Shown here piece after piece: positions 1 to 6,899 of a stretch of DNA of 16,474 nucleotides. The stretch's first letter is position 1. Every line of letters begins with the position of its first letter. The notes beneath the pieces were generated by a model. The model made no database searches, was not told the origin of the DNA, and saw only the letters and a list, made by a program, of their open reading frames with translations. A program made the position numbers and the translations under genes. Origin of the DNA: UBA4615 sp044359175 (lineage in GTDB: Bacteria; Pseudomonadota; Gammaproteobacteria; Burkholderiales; Burkholderiaceae_E); assembly GCA_044359175.1 (NCBI GenBank), contig JBIKMO010000085.1, forward strand, positions 1 through 16,474, given 5' to 3'.

Positions 1-18
1 GCCGGTGCAGGGGACGCG

Positions 19-1908
19 ATGGACTACCACAGCTTCTACCGCCGCTCGATCGACGATCGAAGCGGTTTCTGGGCGGAGGAGGCCCGACGGATCGACTGGC
101 ATCGTCCGTTCGATCGCGTGCTGGACGACTCGAAGCCGCCGTTCGCCCGCTGGTTCGTCGGAGGGACGACCAACCTGTGCCATAACGCGGTGGACCGCTG
201 GTTGCTGACGCAGGCCGACGCCCCGGCACTGATCTGGGTGTCGACCGAGGTCGATCAGGAACGGGTATTCACCTTCGCCGAACTGCATCGGGAGGTGCAG
301 CGGATGGCGGCCATGATGACCTCGCTCGGGGTCGGCCGCGGCGACCGGGTGCTGATCTACCTGCCGATGATCCCGGAGGCGGCGTTCGCGATGCTCGCCT
401 GCGCGAGGATCGGCGCGATCCATTCGGTGGTCTTCGGCGGCTTCGCCTCGGTGAGCCTCGCGAGCCGGATCGAGGATGCGACCCCGAAGCTGATCATCGG
501 CGCGGACGCCGGTGCGCGCGGCGGCAAGGTCGTGCCGTACAAGCCCCTGCTCGACGAGGCGATCCGTCTGTCGGCGCATCGGCCCGCGAAGGTGCTGATG
601 GTGGACCGCGGCCTCGTACCGTTCGATCGGGTCGCGGGTCGGGACGAGGACTACGCGGCGCTGCGCGCAACTCATGCCGATGCGCAGGTGCCGGTCGCCT
701 GGCTCGAGTCGAACGAGGTGAGCTACATCCTGTACACGTCCGGCACCACCGGCCGCCCGAAGGGCGTGCAGCGGGACGTGGGCGGCTACGCGGTCGCGTT
801 GGCCGCATCGATGCGGCACATCTACTGCGGCAACCCGGGCGAGGCCTTCTTCTCGACCAGCGACATCGGCTGGGTGGTCGGGCATTCCTACATCGTCTAC
901 GGCCCGCTGATCGGCGGCATGGCCACGATCATGTACGAGGGCACGCCCCTGCGCCCGGACCCGGGCATCCTGTGGCGGCTGGTCGAGCGCTTCCGGGTCA
1001 CCGTGATGTTCTCGGCGCCCACGGCGATCCGGGTGCTGAAGAAGCAGGACGCGTCCTGGCTGAGCCGGTACGACCTGTCCAGCCTGCGCGCGCTGTTCCT
1101 GGCGGGCGAACCACTGGACGAGCCGACCTCGCGATGGATCGCCGACGGCCTCGGCCGCCCGGTGGTGGACAACTACTGGCAGACCGAGACCGGCTGGCCG
1201 ATCCTGACCGTCGCACACGGCATCGAGCCCACACCGACGCGTCTGGGCAGTCCCGGCGTGCCGATGTACGGCTACGACGTCCGGCTGCTGCACGAGCACA
1301 CCGGCGAGGAGGTCGGGCCGAACGAGAAGGGTGTGGTCGCGATCGTGCCGCCGCTGCCGCCGGGCTGCATGCAGACCGTGTGGGGCGACGACCGGCGCTT
1401 CGTCGACACCTATTTTAGGTCGGTGCCCGGCCGGGAGGTGTACTCGACCTTCGACTGGGGCGTTCGGGACCGGGACGGCTACTACTTCATCCTCGGCCGC
1501 ACCGACGACGTGATCAACGTGGCGGGACATCGCCTGGGCACGCGCGAGATCGAGGAGTCGATCTGCAGCCACGCGGCGGTGGCCGAATGCGCGGTCGTGG
1601 GCGTCGCCGACGCCCTCAAGGGCCAGGTCGCGGTCGCGTTCGCCGTGCTGAGGGATCCGGCGACGGTTGCCGAGGCGCCGTCGCGGCTCGCGCTGGAGGG
1701 CGCGCTGATGGCGGTGGTCGATCGTCAGCTCGGTGCGGTCGCACGGCCAGCCCGGGTCCACTTCGTCCAGGGGCTGCCGAAGACCCGATCCGGCAAGGTG
1801 CTTCGCCGCTCGATCCAGGCGGTCTGCGAGGGCCGCGACCCAGGCGACCTCACGACGATCGAGGATCCGTCGGCGCTCGAGGCGCTGAGGCAGGCCGCGC
1901 GCGGCTGA
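19..1908 (+). CDS. prpE: Propionyl-CoA synthetase (propionate--CoA ligase)
   Basis: This is a 629-residue member of the ANL adenylate-forming family, close to the usual length for PrpE. It should activate propionate with ATP and CoA to propionyl-CoA in the cytoplasm, through an acyl-AMP intermediate. Visible motifs are the phosphate-binding loop YTSGTTGRPKG (residues 239-249), the YWQTETGW core motif (386-393), the hinge region GRTDDVINVAGHR (493-505) and the C-terminal PKTRSGKV, where K593 is the catalytic lysine that protein acetylases target in this family. The text VDNYWQTETGWPI and the PLPPGCMQTVWGDD segment resemble PrpE more than Acs, and the protein lacks the longer Acs N-terminus. 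The ATG at 19 has a GGGGA ribosome site just upstream. The gene stands alone in the window, with no prpBCD nearby, and ends 27 bases from a convergent gene. Other short acyl-CoA ligase specificity cannot be excluded. Confidence 0.93.
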   Translation: MDYHSFYRRSIDDRSGFWAEEARRIDWHRPFDRVLDDSKPPFARWFVGGTTNLCHNAVDRWLLTQADAPALIWVSTEVDQERVFTFAELHREVQRMAAMMTSLGVGRGDRVLIYLPMIPEAAFAMLACARIGAIHSVVFGGFASVSLASRIEDATPKLIIGADAGARGGKVVPYKPLLDEAIRLSAHRPAKVLMVDRGLVPFDRVAGRDEDYAALRATHADAQVPVAWLESNEVSYILYTSGTTGRPKGVQRDVGGYAVALAASMRHIYCGNPGEAFFSTSDIGWVVGHSYIVYGPLIGGMATIMYEGTPLRPDPGILWRLVERFRVTVMFSAPTAIRVLKKQDASWLSRYDLSSLRALFLAGEPLDEPTSRWIADGLGRPVVDNYWQTETGWPILTVAHGIEPTPTRLGSPGVPMYGYDVRLLHEHTGEEVGPNEKGVVAIVPPLPPGCMQTVWGDDRRFVDTYFRSVPGREVYSTFDWGVRDRDGYYFILGRTDDVINVAGHRLGTREIEESICSHAAVAECAVVGVADALKGQVAVAFAVLRDPATVAEAPSRLALEGALMAVVDRQLGAVARPARVHFVQGLPKTRSGKVLRRSIQAVCEGRDPGDLTTIEDPSALEALRQAARG

Positions 1909-1935
1909 TCGGGACTCGACCCGTTTGCGGCGCGT

Positions 1936-2940
1936 TCAGCGCACCGTGAGCGGCGGCTCGGCCATCGCGCCGAGCTGCTCGCGCAGCTCCAGGATCCGGT
2001 CCTGCCAGTAGCGCTCGCTGCCGAACCAGGGGAAGGCCGGTGGAAACGCCGGGTCGTCCCAGCGCCGGGCGATCCATGCGCTGTAGTGCACCAGGCGCAG
2101 CGTGCGCAGCGGCTCGATCAGCGCGAGTTCTCGCGGGTCGAACCGCATGAAGTCCCGATAGCCGCGCAGCACGTCCTCGAGCTGCGCGGTCTGGTCAGCG
2201 GGGTCGCCCGACAGCAGCATCCACAGGTCCTGCACCGCCGGGCCGGTGCGCGCGTCGTCGAAGTCCACGAAGTGCGGCCCCTCGTCCGTCCACAGCAGGT
2301 TGCCGACGTGGCAGTCGCCGTGCAGCCGCAGCGTCGTGACCGGGGCTGCTTGCGCGAACGCGTCCTCGACCGTCTCCAGGCAGCGATCGATCACCGCACG
2401 CCACGCCGGGCGAAGCGACTCGGGGATCGCTGCGTGCGCGGCGAGCCAGTCGCGCGGCTCGCGCCCGAACGTCGACGGATCGAGCACCGGGCGTTCGACG
2501 AACGGCGCAGTCTCGCCCACTGCGTGGATCCGCCCGATGAACCGTCCGATCCACTCGCGGGTCCGCGGCGCGTCCAGCTCGGGCGCACGCCCGCCTCGCC
2601 GGGGGTAGACCGCGAACCGGTAGCCGCGGTGCTCGAACAGCGTCGTGTCGATGCGCTGCAGCGGGGCGACCACCGGAATCTCGCCTGCGGCCAGTTCGGC
2701 GGTGAACGCGTGCTCCTCGAGGATCTGGGTATCGGTCCAGCGCCCCGGTCGGTAGAACTTGGCGACGACTGCGCTGCCGTCCTCGAGCCACGCCTGGTAG
2801 ACCCGGTTCTCGTAGCTGTTCAGCGCGAGCAAACGCCCGTCGCCGCGCCAGCCGGCCGCCTCCAACCCGTCGAGGATCACGGCCGGATCGAGCCGGGCGA
2901 ACGGATGCAGGTCGTCGCGCAGTGGGTGCATCGGGGGCAT
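1936..2940 (-). CDS. srkA: Stress response serine/threonine kinase SrkA/RdoA (YihE family)
   Basis: The 334-residue product matches the YihE/SrkA kinase family (about 330 residues), an aminoglycoside-phosphotransferase-fold protein kinase that helps cells survive envelope and oxidative stress. Visible elements are a probable ATP-binding lysine in VVAKFYRPGRW (K61), the catalytic loop HGDCHVGN (207-214, with D209 as base and N214 as metal ligand), the metal-binding VDFDDA (226-230 region) and the family text GPAVQDLWMLLSGD. The frame stays open far upstream into the ydcF gene on the other strand, but family similarity begins only near MHPLRDDLHPF, so the start is ATG 2940 or the in-frame ATG at 2931. 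Neither has a clear ribosome site. The gene is divergent from the first YdcF-like gene across 61 bases. In Enterobacteria srkA is linked to dsbA; no such partner is seen here. Confidence 0.93.
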   Translation of the reverse strand: MPPMHPLRDDLHPFARLDPAVILDGLEAAGWRGDGRLLALNSYENRVYQAWLEDGSAVVAKFYRPGRWTDTQILEEHAFTAELAAGEIPVVAPLQRIDTTLFEHRGYRFAVYPRRGGRAPELDAPRTREWIGRFIGRIHAVGETAPFVERPVLDPSTFGREPRDWLAAHAAIPESLRPAWRAVIDRCLETVEDAFAQAAPVTTLRLHGDCHVGNLLWTDEGPHFVDFDDARTGPAVQDLWMLLSGDPADQTAQLEDVLRGYRDFMRFDPRELALIEPLRTLRLVHYSAWIARRWDDPAFPPAFPWFGSERYWQDRILELREQLGAMAEPPLTVR

Positions 2941-2967
2941 TCTAGGGGCTGCGCGGGGCGACCGGCT

Positions 2968-2979
2968 GAGCGTACACTC
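2968..2979. promoter_or_regulatory. Possible shared -10 element of the divergent srkA / ydcF-like promoters
   Basis: GAGCGTACACTC is a dyad with five of six pairs matched. Read on the plus strand it gives TACACT (2973-2978), on the minus strand TACGCT, both fitting the TAnnnT pattern of a sigma-70 -10 box. Plus-strand transcription would start near 2985, about 17 nt before the TTG start at 3002. No good -35 box is seen on either side, so this is a weak prediction. Confidence 0.35.
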
Positions 2980-3001
2980 CGGCCGCCCGCGGGGACATCG
3001 C

Positions 3002-3790
3002 TTGGACGGATTCGAGCTCAAGGTGCTGCTGCGCACGCTGTTGCTGCCCCCGGCCGGGCCGCTGCTGCTCGCGGCGATCGGGCTGCTGATGCTGCGGCGC
3101 CACCCGCGGGCTGCGACCGCCGCGCTCGGGGCTGGGGTCGCCGCCCTGTGGGTGCTGTCGATGCCGGTGGTCGCCGACGCGCTCGCGCGCGCAGCCGAAG
3201 GTGGGGTGCAGCCACTGTCCCCGAAGGCCTGGGCTGCGGCGCGTGAGGGCCCACGACCGCCGCGCGCGGTGGTGGTCGTGGGAGCGGGGCTGGTCGCCGA
3301 GCACGCGGTCGACCCCGCCGCAGAGCGGTTGCAGGCCCGCTCGGTGCAGCGCGTGTTCGCCGCCGCCCGGATCGCCCGAACGACCGGGCTGCCGGTGCTG
3401 GTGAGCGGCGGACAGCCGCTGACGCATCGCGCGACCGAAGCCGGGTTGATGCGCCGGGTTCTCGAGGAGGACCTGGGCGTGCGCGTGCGCTGGGTCGAGG
3501 ATCGATCGCGGGACACCGCGGAGAACGCGGCACTGTCCGCCCGGCTGCTGCGCGCCGACGGCATCGACTCGGTGGTGCTGGTCACGCATGCGACCCACCT
3601 TACGCGCACCCGGCGGGCCTTCGAGTCGGTCGGCATCGCGGTGCTTCCCGCGCCGCACGACTGGGACAGCGGCCCGACACGATCCGGCCCGCGCGCGTGG
3701 CTGCCGCACATCGAGGGTCTGGTCGGCAGCTGCGTCGCGCTGCACGAACTCGTCGGTCGGCTCTGGTACGCCCTGATCCTGATGCGCTGA
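3002..3790 (+). CDS. YdcF/ElyC-like membrane protein, copy 1
   Basis: This is a 262-residue protein of the DUF218 (YdcF/SanA/ElyC) family. The N-terminus has two hydrophobic segments (about 13-31 and 38-58), as in ElyC, an envelope-biogenesis factor, followed by a soluble DUF218 domain (about 88-250), probably periplasmic. The conserved residues are present: the GAG after the first strand (94-96), the GG at 136-137, E146 in ATEAG, the DTAENA motif with N175, and H199 in THATHLTRTRR. The exact biochemical activity of this family is not established. The start is TTG 3002; it aligns with the ATG start of the second copy (both begin MD, then ELK and LLLPPAG), and a GGGGA lies about 10 nt upstream. 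Its neighbour at 3948 is a clear paralogue, so this is a tandem duplication. Confidence 0.88.
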   Translation: MDGFELKVLLRTLLLPPAGPLLLAAIGLLMLRRHPRAATAALGAGVAALWVLSMPVVADALARAAEGGVQPLSPKAWAAAREGPRPPRAVVVVGAGLVAEHAVDPAAERLQARSVQRVFAAARIARTTGLPVLVSGGQPLTHRATEAGLMRRVLEEDLGVRVRWVEDRSRDTAENAALSARLLRADGIDSVVLVTHATHLTRTRRAFESVGIAVLPAPHDWDSGPTRSGPRAWLPHIEGLVGSCVALHELVGRLWYALILMR

Positions 3791-3808
3791 GTCGGGGCCT
3801 CGTACCGC

Positions 3809-3839
3809 GGCGGGTGCGCTCGCGGTGATCGCACCCGCC
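3809..3839 (+). terminator. GC-rich hairpin after the first YdcF-like gene
   Basis: A perfect 10-bp stem (GGCGGGTGCG at 3809-3818 pairing with 3830-3839) with an 11-nt loop lies 19 bases after the stop codon. No T-run follows, so it may be an RNA-stabilising or Rho-dependent end rather than a classical intrinsic terminator. Confidence 0.35.
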
Positions 3840-3905
3840 CGGCCTGCGTTCCGCGGCGACCCGTACCCCGGGTGAGTCGCCGGCACGCGTGCAAGCCCGA
3901 ACACG

Positions 3906-3911
3906 TACACT
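3906..3911 (+). promoter_or_regulatory. Possible -10 box of the second YdcF-like gene
   Basis: TACACT occurs in the context CGTACACTC, the same nine bases found before the first paralogue (2971-2979). Transcription would begin near 3918, about 30 nt before the ATG. A -35 box at normal spacing is not recognisable, so confidence is low. Confidence 0.35.
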
Positions 3912-3947
3912 CGGCGCCCGGGACGCGCCCCGCAGACGAGCCGCCGG

Positions 3948-4769
3948 ATGGATCTGATCGAGCTGAAGACCGTGATCAAGAGCGTGCTGCTGCCGCCGGC
4001 GGGCCTGCTGCTGATTGCCGCGGCCGCGGTGCTGCTCTCCGCCCGCCTGCCCCGGTCCGGTCGGGCGATCGCGATCGCCGCGCTGCTCGCGTGTTGGTTC
4101 GCGTCGACGTTCGCGGTGGCCGACGCCGGATTCCGCCATCTCGAGGCCGGCCTCAGACCGCTGGACGCCGCAGCGTGGGAGGCGGCGCGTAGCGGGCCGC
4201 GGCCGCCGAAGGCGGTGGTCGTCATCGGTGCCGGGGCGCGCCGCGACGGCGTGCTCGAGCCGTTCGCCGAGCGCCTGCTCACGCGCTCGCTCGAGCGCAC
4301 GGTGGGCGCTGCGCGGACCGCCCGGCTCACCGGCCTGCCCGTGCTCGCTCACGGGGGGCTGACGCAGGGCATGCAGTCGTCCGAGGCGGCGATCATCCGG
4401 CGCGTGCTGGCCGAGGACTTCGGTGTCGAGGTGCGCTGGCTGGACGAACGGGTGCCCACGGGTCACGGCGAGATCGGTCGCAACGCAGCGGCGCTGCTCG
4501 CCCGCGACGGCATCGACTCGGTCGTGCTGTCCACCCACGCGTACAACATGGGCCGCGCGCGCGCGGCGCTGGAGGCGGCCGGGCTGCGCGTCGTTGCGGC
4601 GCCTCACACCTTCCGGGCCGCCGAGCCCACCCGATCCTGGCGCAAGTGGATGGCCTCGGCCGACGGCCTGGAGGCGACCTTCATCGTCGCCTACGAGGTC
4701 CTCGGCGGCTGGTCGTACCACCTGCCCGGGCGGGCCCTGGTGCCCCCGTCCCCGTCGACCGTCAGGTGA
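3948..4769 (+). CDS. YdcF/ElyC-like membrane protein, copy 2 (divergent paralogue)
   Basis: This 273-residue DUF218-family protein shares order and much text with the preceding gene: MD.IELK..., LLPPAG, RPPKAVVVIGAG (86-97), ERL..RS, ARTARLTGLPVL, SEAAIIRRVL and DGIDSVVLSTHA. Two N-terminal hydrophobic segments (about 13-31 and 39-58) anchor a domain at about 88-250. It differs from copy 1 at conserved places: the S/D-x-T-x-E-N-A motif is HGEIGRNA (N179 kept) and the position of H199 in copy 1 is asparagine (N200 in THAYNMGRARA). The C-terminus is longer and proline-rich. The gene ends 5 bases before the MFS gene start, suggesting cotranscription and translational coupling. Function is not known beyond likely envelope or cell-wall-related work inferred from ElyC/SanA relatives. 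Confidence 0.87.
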   Translation: MDLIELKTVIKSVLLPPAGLLLIAAAAVLLSARLPRSGRAIAIAALLACWFASTFAVADAGFRHLEAGLRPLDAAAWEAARSGPRPPKAVVVIGAGARRDGVLEPFAERLLTRSLERTVGAARTARLTGLPVLAHGGLTQGMQSSEAAIIRRVLAEDFGVEVRWLDERVPTGHGEIGRNAAALLARDGIDSVVLSTHAYNMGRARAALEAAGLRVVAAPHTFRAAEPTRSWRKWMASADGLEATFIVAYEVLGGWSYHLPGRALVPPSPSTVR

Positions 4770-4774
4770 ACGCC

Positions 4775-6091
4775 ATGGCCCTGTTCGACCGCTCCGCCTT
4801 GAACCCCGACGTGAAGATGCGGGAGGTCTTCGCATGGTCGATGTACGACTTCGCGAACTCCGGCTACACGACCGTTGTGCTGACCGCGGTGTTCAACGCC
4901 TACTTCGTGGGCGTGGTCGCCTCGGGGGCGGACTGGGCGACGCTCGCGTGGACGGTCGCGCTGGCGGCGTCGAACCTGGCGGTGATGCTGACCATGCCGG
5001 CGCTCGGGGCGTTCGCCGATCTGCGCGGCGCCAAGAAGCCGCTGGTGGCCGTCGCCACCGTGCTGTGCGTCGTCTCGACCGCGGCGCTCGCCTGGATCGG
5101 ACGCGGCGACGTGGCCGCGGCGATGCTGCTGGTGGCGGTGTCGAACTACTTCTTCTCGATGGGCGAGGCGATCGCCGGCGCGTTCCTGCCCGAGCTCGCC
5201 CGCCCGCGCGCGCTCGGCAAGGTCTCCGGCTGGGCGTGGAGCTTCGGGTACTTCGGCGGCATGCTGACCCTGGGGCTGTCGCTCGCGTGGGTGATCTCCT
5301 CCCAGTCGCAGGGCCGCACCGCCGAACAGTTCGTCCCGACGACGATGCTGATCGTGGCGGTGGTGTTCGCGATCGCGGCGCTGCCCACGTTCCTCGTGCT
5401 GCGCGAGCGCAGCACGCCGGGCACCGCGGCGCCCGGCGAGGCGAGCGCGGCCGGGGCGCTGCGCCGGGTCGGCGCCACGCTCAGCAAGGCGCGGGAGTAT
5501 CGCGACTTCTGGCAGCTGCTGCTGTGCGGCGCCGCCTACCAGGCCGGGATCGCGGTGGTGATCGCGCTCGCGGCGATCTACGCCGAGCAGGCGATGGGGT
5601 TCACTCAGCAGCAGACGATGATGCTGATCTTCCTGGTCAACATCGCGTCCGCGCTCGGTGCGTTCGGGTTCGGCTACCTGCAGGACCAGGTGGGCCACAA
5701 GCGCGCGCTCGCGCTCACGCTGGTCGGCTGGATCCTGATGGTGCTGGTCGCCGCCTTCTCACGATCGGTCGAGAGCTTCTGGGTCGCGGCCGGCTTGGCA
5801 GGCCTGTGCATGGGTTCGAGCCAGTCGTGCGGCCGCGCGCTGGTCGGTTACCTGACCCCAGCGAGCCACCTCGCCGAGTTCTTCGGACTGTGGGCGCTGG
5901 CGACGCGCCTGTCCGCGGTGGTCGGACCGCTGCTCTACGGCGTGGTTACCTGGGTCACCGACGGCGACCACCGGACCGCGATCCTGTCGACCGGCCTGTT
6001 CTTCGTGCTCGGACTGTGGCTGCTTCGCGGCCTGGATCCCGAGCGCGGGCACGCGGCGGCCGTCCGTGCCGAAACGGCGCCCACCGCCTGA
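4775..6091 (+). CDS. MFS transporter, UMF1 (Atg22-like) family
   Basis: The product has 438 residues and about 12 membrane helices, an inner-membrane permease of the UMF1 branch of the major facilitator superfamily. Its N-terminal signature is WSMYDFANSGY (21-31), typical of this family. A motif-A-like loop GAFADLRGAKKPL follows the second or third helix, and FLPELARPRALGKVSGWAWSFGYFGG is the family's next conserved block. Bacterial members are commonly annotated as vacuole-effluxer or Atg22-like; no substrate can be deduced from the sequence. The ATG at 4775 is chosen because similarity starts there and the AGGTGA overlapping the previous stop codon can serve as ribosome site; an in-frame upstream ATG at 4646 lies inside the YdcF gene. 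It sits in a likely operon with the upstream YdcF-like gene and the downstream GlcG-like gene (38-bp gap). Confidence 0.9.
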   Translation: MALFDRSALNPDVKMREVFAWSMYDFANSGYTTVVLTAVFNAYFVGVVASGADWATLAWTVALAASNLAVMLTMPALGAFADLRGAKKPLVAVATVLCVVSTAALAWIGRGDVAAAMLLVAVSNYFFSMGEAIAGAFLPELARPRALGKVSGWAWSFGYFGGMLTLGLSLAWVISSQSQGRTAEQFVPTTMLIVAVVFAIAALPTFLVLRERSTPGTAAPGEASAAGALRRVGATLSKAREYRDFWQLLLCGAAYQAGIAVVIALAAIYAEQAMGFTQQQTMMLIFLVNIASALGAFGFGYLQDQVGHKRALALTLVGWILMVLVAAFSRSVESFWVAAGLAGLCMGSSQSCGRALVGYLTPASHLAEFFGLWALATRLSAVVGPLLYGVVTWVTDGDHRTAILSTGLFFVLGLWLLRGLDPERGHAAAVRAETAPTA

Positions 6092-6129
6092 CACACCGAT
6101 CCGAACCGATCCACCGAACGGAGATCCCC

Positions 6130-6534
6130 ATGCAGAACCGACCCATGCTCGAAGCCGCCGACGTCGCCCGGATGATGGCGGCCGCCGAGGCGGAGGCCAG
6201 CCGCCACGGCTGGGCCGTGACCATTGCGATCTGCGACGACGGCGGGCATCTGCTCGCCCTCAAGCGCCTGGACGGCGTGGCGCCGGTCTCGGTCTACATC
6301 GCCCCGGAGAAGGCCCGCACCGCGGCACTCGGGCGTCGCGACAGCGCGGTCTACGAGCGCATGATCAACGAAGGGCGCGTATCGTTCCTGTCCGCGCCGA
6401 TCCTCGCCGGCATGCTGGAAGGCGGCGTGCCGGTGACCGTGGGCGCGCAGGTCGTCGGCGCGGTCGGCGTCTCGGGCGTCAAGTCGAACGAGGACGCGCA
6501 GATCGCCCGCGCCGCGGTGGCCGCGCTCGGCTGA
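6130..6534 (+). CDS. GlcG/HbpS-like heme-degrading-family (DUF336) protein
   Basis: This 134-residue cytoplasmic-type protein has no signal peptide and is a single GlcG/HbpS (DUF336) domain. Typical text is the opening helix LEAADVARMMAAAEAEA (7-23), the WAVTIAICDDGGHLLALKRLDG block (28-49), the SVYIAPEKARTAA helix (54-66) and the glycine-rich GAQVVGAVGVSGVKSNEDAQIA end (105-126). Relatives include HbpS, a heme-binding sensor partner, and GlcG, encoded in glycolate operons; many are stand-alone proteins of unknown role. The ATG at 6130 is preceded by GGAG (6120-6123). It follows the MFS gene by 38 bases and is probably the last gene of that operon. Confidence 0.88.
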   Translation: MQNRPMLEAADVARMMAAAEAEASRHGWAVTIAICDDGGHLLALKRLDGVAPVSVYIAPEKARTAALGRRDSAVYERMINEGRVSFLSAPILAGMLEGGVPVTVGAQVVGAVGVSGVKSNEDAQIARAAVAALG

Positions 6535-6553
6535 GGGCCGCCGCGACCGGCAC

Positions 6554-6585
6554 AAAGAAAAAGGGAACGCCGCGAGGGCGTTCCC
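6554..6585 (-). terminator. Intrinsic (Rho-independent) terminator, minus strand
   Basis: A perfect 9-bp stem, GGGAACGCC (6563-6571) pairing with GGCGTTCCC (6577-6585) around a 5-nt loop, is flanked on its left by AAAGAAAAA (6554-6562). Transcribed from the minus strand this gives a hairpin followed by a U-rich tail. On the plus strand no T-run follows. It lies about 315 nt past the fumarase stop codon, so it ends either a long fumarase 3' region or a separate small transcript. Confidence 0.8.
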
Positions 6586-6702
6586 CTGAACGGGACACCT
6601 CGTTGAGGGCGCCCCGAGCGCGAAGCCTGAACCGGACGTCGTGCGTCAGCGCACGGGGCCGGGGCCGAACGTGCGGCCCCAGCGCGCCGACGTTCGGTGG
6701 AC
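6554..6702 (-). ncRNA. Candidate small RNA (about 149 nt), unnamed
   Basis: The boundaries come from two independent signals: the start about 12 nt past the -12 element of the sigma-54-like promoter at 6713-6728, and the end in the U-tract of the intrinsic terminator at 6554-6585. The predicted transcript is highly structured: a 7-bp hairpin (6661-6667 with 6674-6680), a competing 8-bp stem (6665-6672 with 6690-6697), a 5-bp hairpin (6641-6645 with 6650-6654) and the terminator. No open frame with a ribosome site is contained in it. I do not recognise the RNA family. The same sequence could simply be the 3' end of the fumarase transcript, so this is an inference. Confidence 0.4.
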
Positions 6703-6712
6703 GCTCATGTTT

Positions 6713-6728
6713 AGCACGCGGTGTGCCA
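6713..6728 (-). promoter_or_regulatory. Sigma-54-like (-24/-12) promoter
   Basis: On the minus strand these bases read TGGCACACCGCGTGCT. Against the RpoN consensus TGGCACG-N4-TTGCW, 10 of the 12 defined positions match, including the near-invariant GG and GC at correct spacing. The predicted start is near 6702. It faces away from fumarase and drives no annotated gene. Confidence 0.5.
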
Positions 6729-6790
6729 GCGCGAAAGTAAGCGTTGCGTATCAACGACTTGATCGGTCGGGCTCACGGACATCCGCGGCC

Positions 6791-6818
6791 CGGTGTCCCG
6801 CCGGTGTCAAACACACCG
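6791..6818. promoter_or_regulatory. Phased CGGTGT half-sites, possible activator site
   Basis: CGGTGT occurs at 6791-6796 and 6802-6807, and its complement ACACCG at 6813-6818. The three start points are exactly 11 bp apart, so all face the same side of the helix, and the last two form a dyad with a 5-nt spacer. They lie about 89-116 bp upstream of the start predicted from the sigma-54-like promoter, the usual distance for an enhancer-binding activator. Confidence 0.4.
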
Positions 6819-6899
6819 ATGCACGATGCGTCACGCGCGCGCGCGCACCGGCGCTCTGCGGGGCCCCGCGGGCCGCGGCGCCGCCCGCGGCTGCGGGCG

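Larger units (their letters stand above)
6535..6899. other. 365-bp non-coding region between the GlcG-like gene and fumarase
   Basis: No convincing protein gene is seen. From left to right it holds an intrinsic terminator oriented for the minus strand (6554-6585), two small hairpins (6641-6654 and 6661-6680), a long dyad (6665-6672 with 6690-6697), a sigma-54-like promoter on the minus strand (6713-6728), a CGTTG/CAACG dyad (6742-6756), three CGGTGT half-sites spaced exactly 11 bp (6791, 6802 and inverted 6813), a 13-base CG run (6834-6846) and GC-rich palindromes just after the fumarase stop codon. Confidence 0.8.

Noticed and set aside
2941..3894. Upstream extension of the srkA frame to 3894 (652 codons)
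   Set aside because: The extra 318 residues are arginine/serine-rich noise antisense to the YdcF-like gene; family similarity starts near 2940.
4423..6129. Long plus-strand frame joining into the GlcG-like gene (703 codons)
   Set aside because: It is the wrong frame of the YdcF copy 2 and MFS genes; the product is arginine/glycine-rich until the true start at 6130.
6706..6708. 20-codon ORF starting at ATG 6708 (minus) inside the candidate small RNA
   Set aside because: The ATG lies upstream of the predicted transcript start and has no ribosome site.
6834..6846. 13-base alternating CG run (Z-DNA-like)
   Set aside because: Short and expected by chance in DNA this GC-rich; no linked signal.
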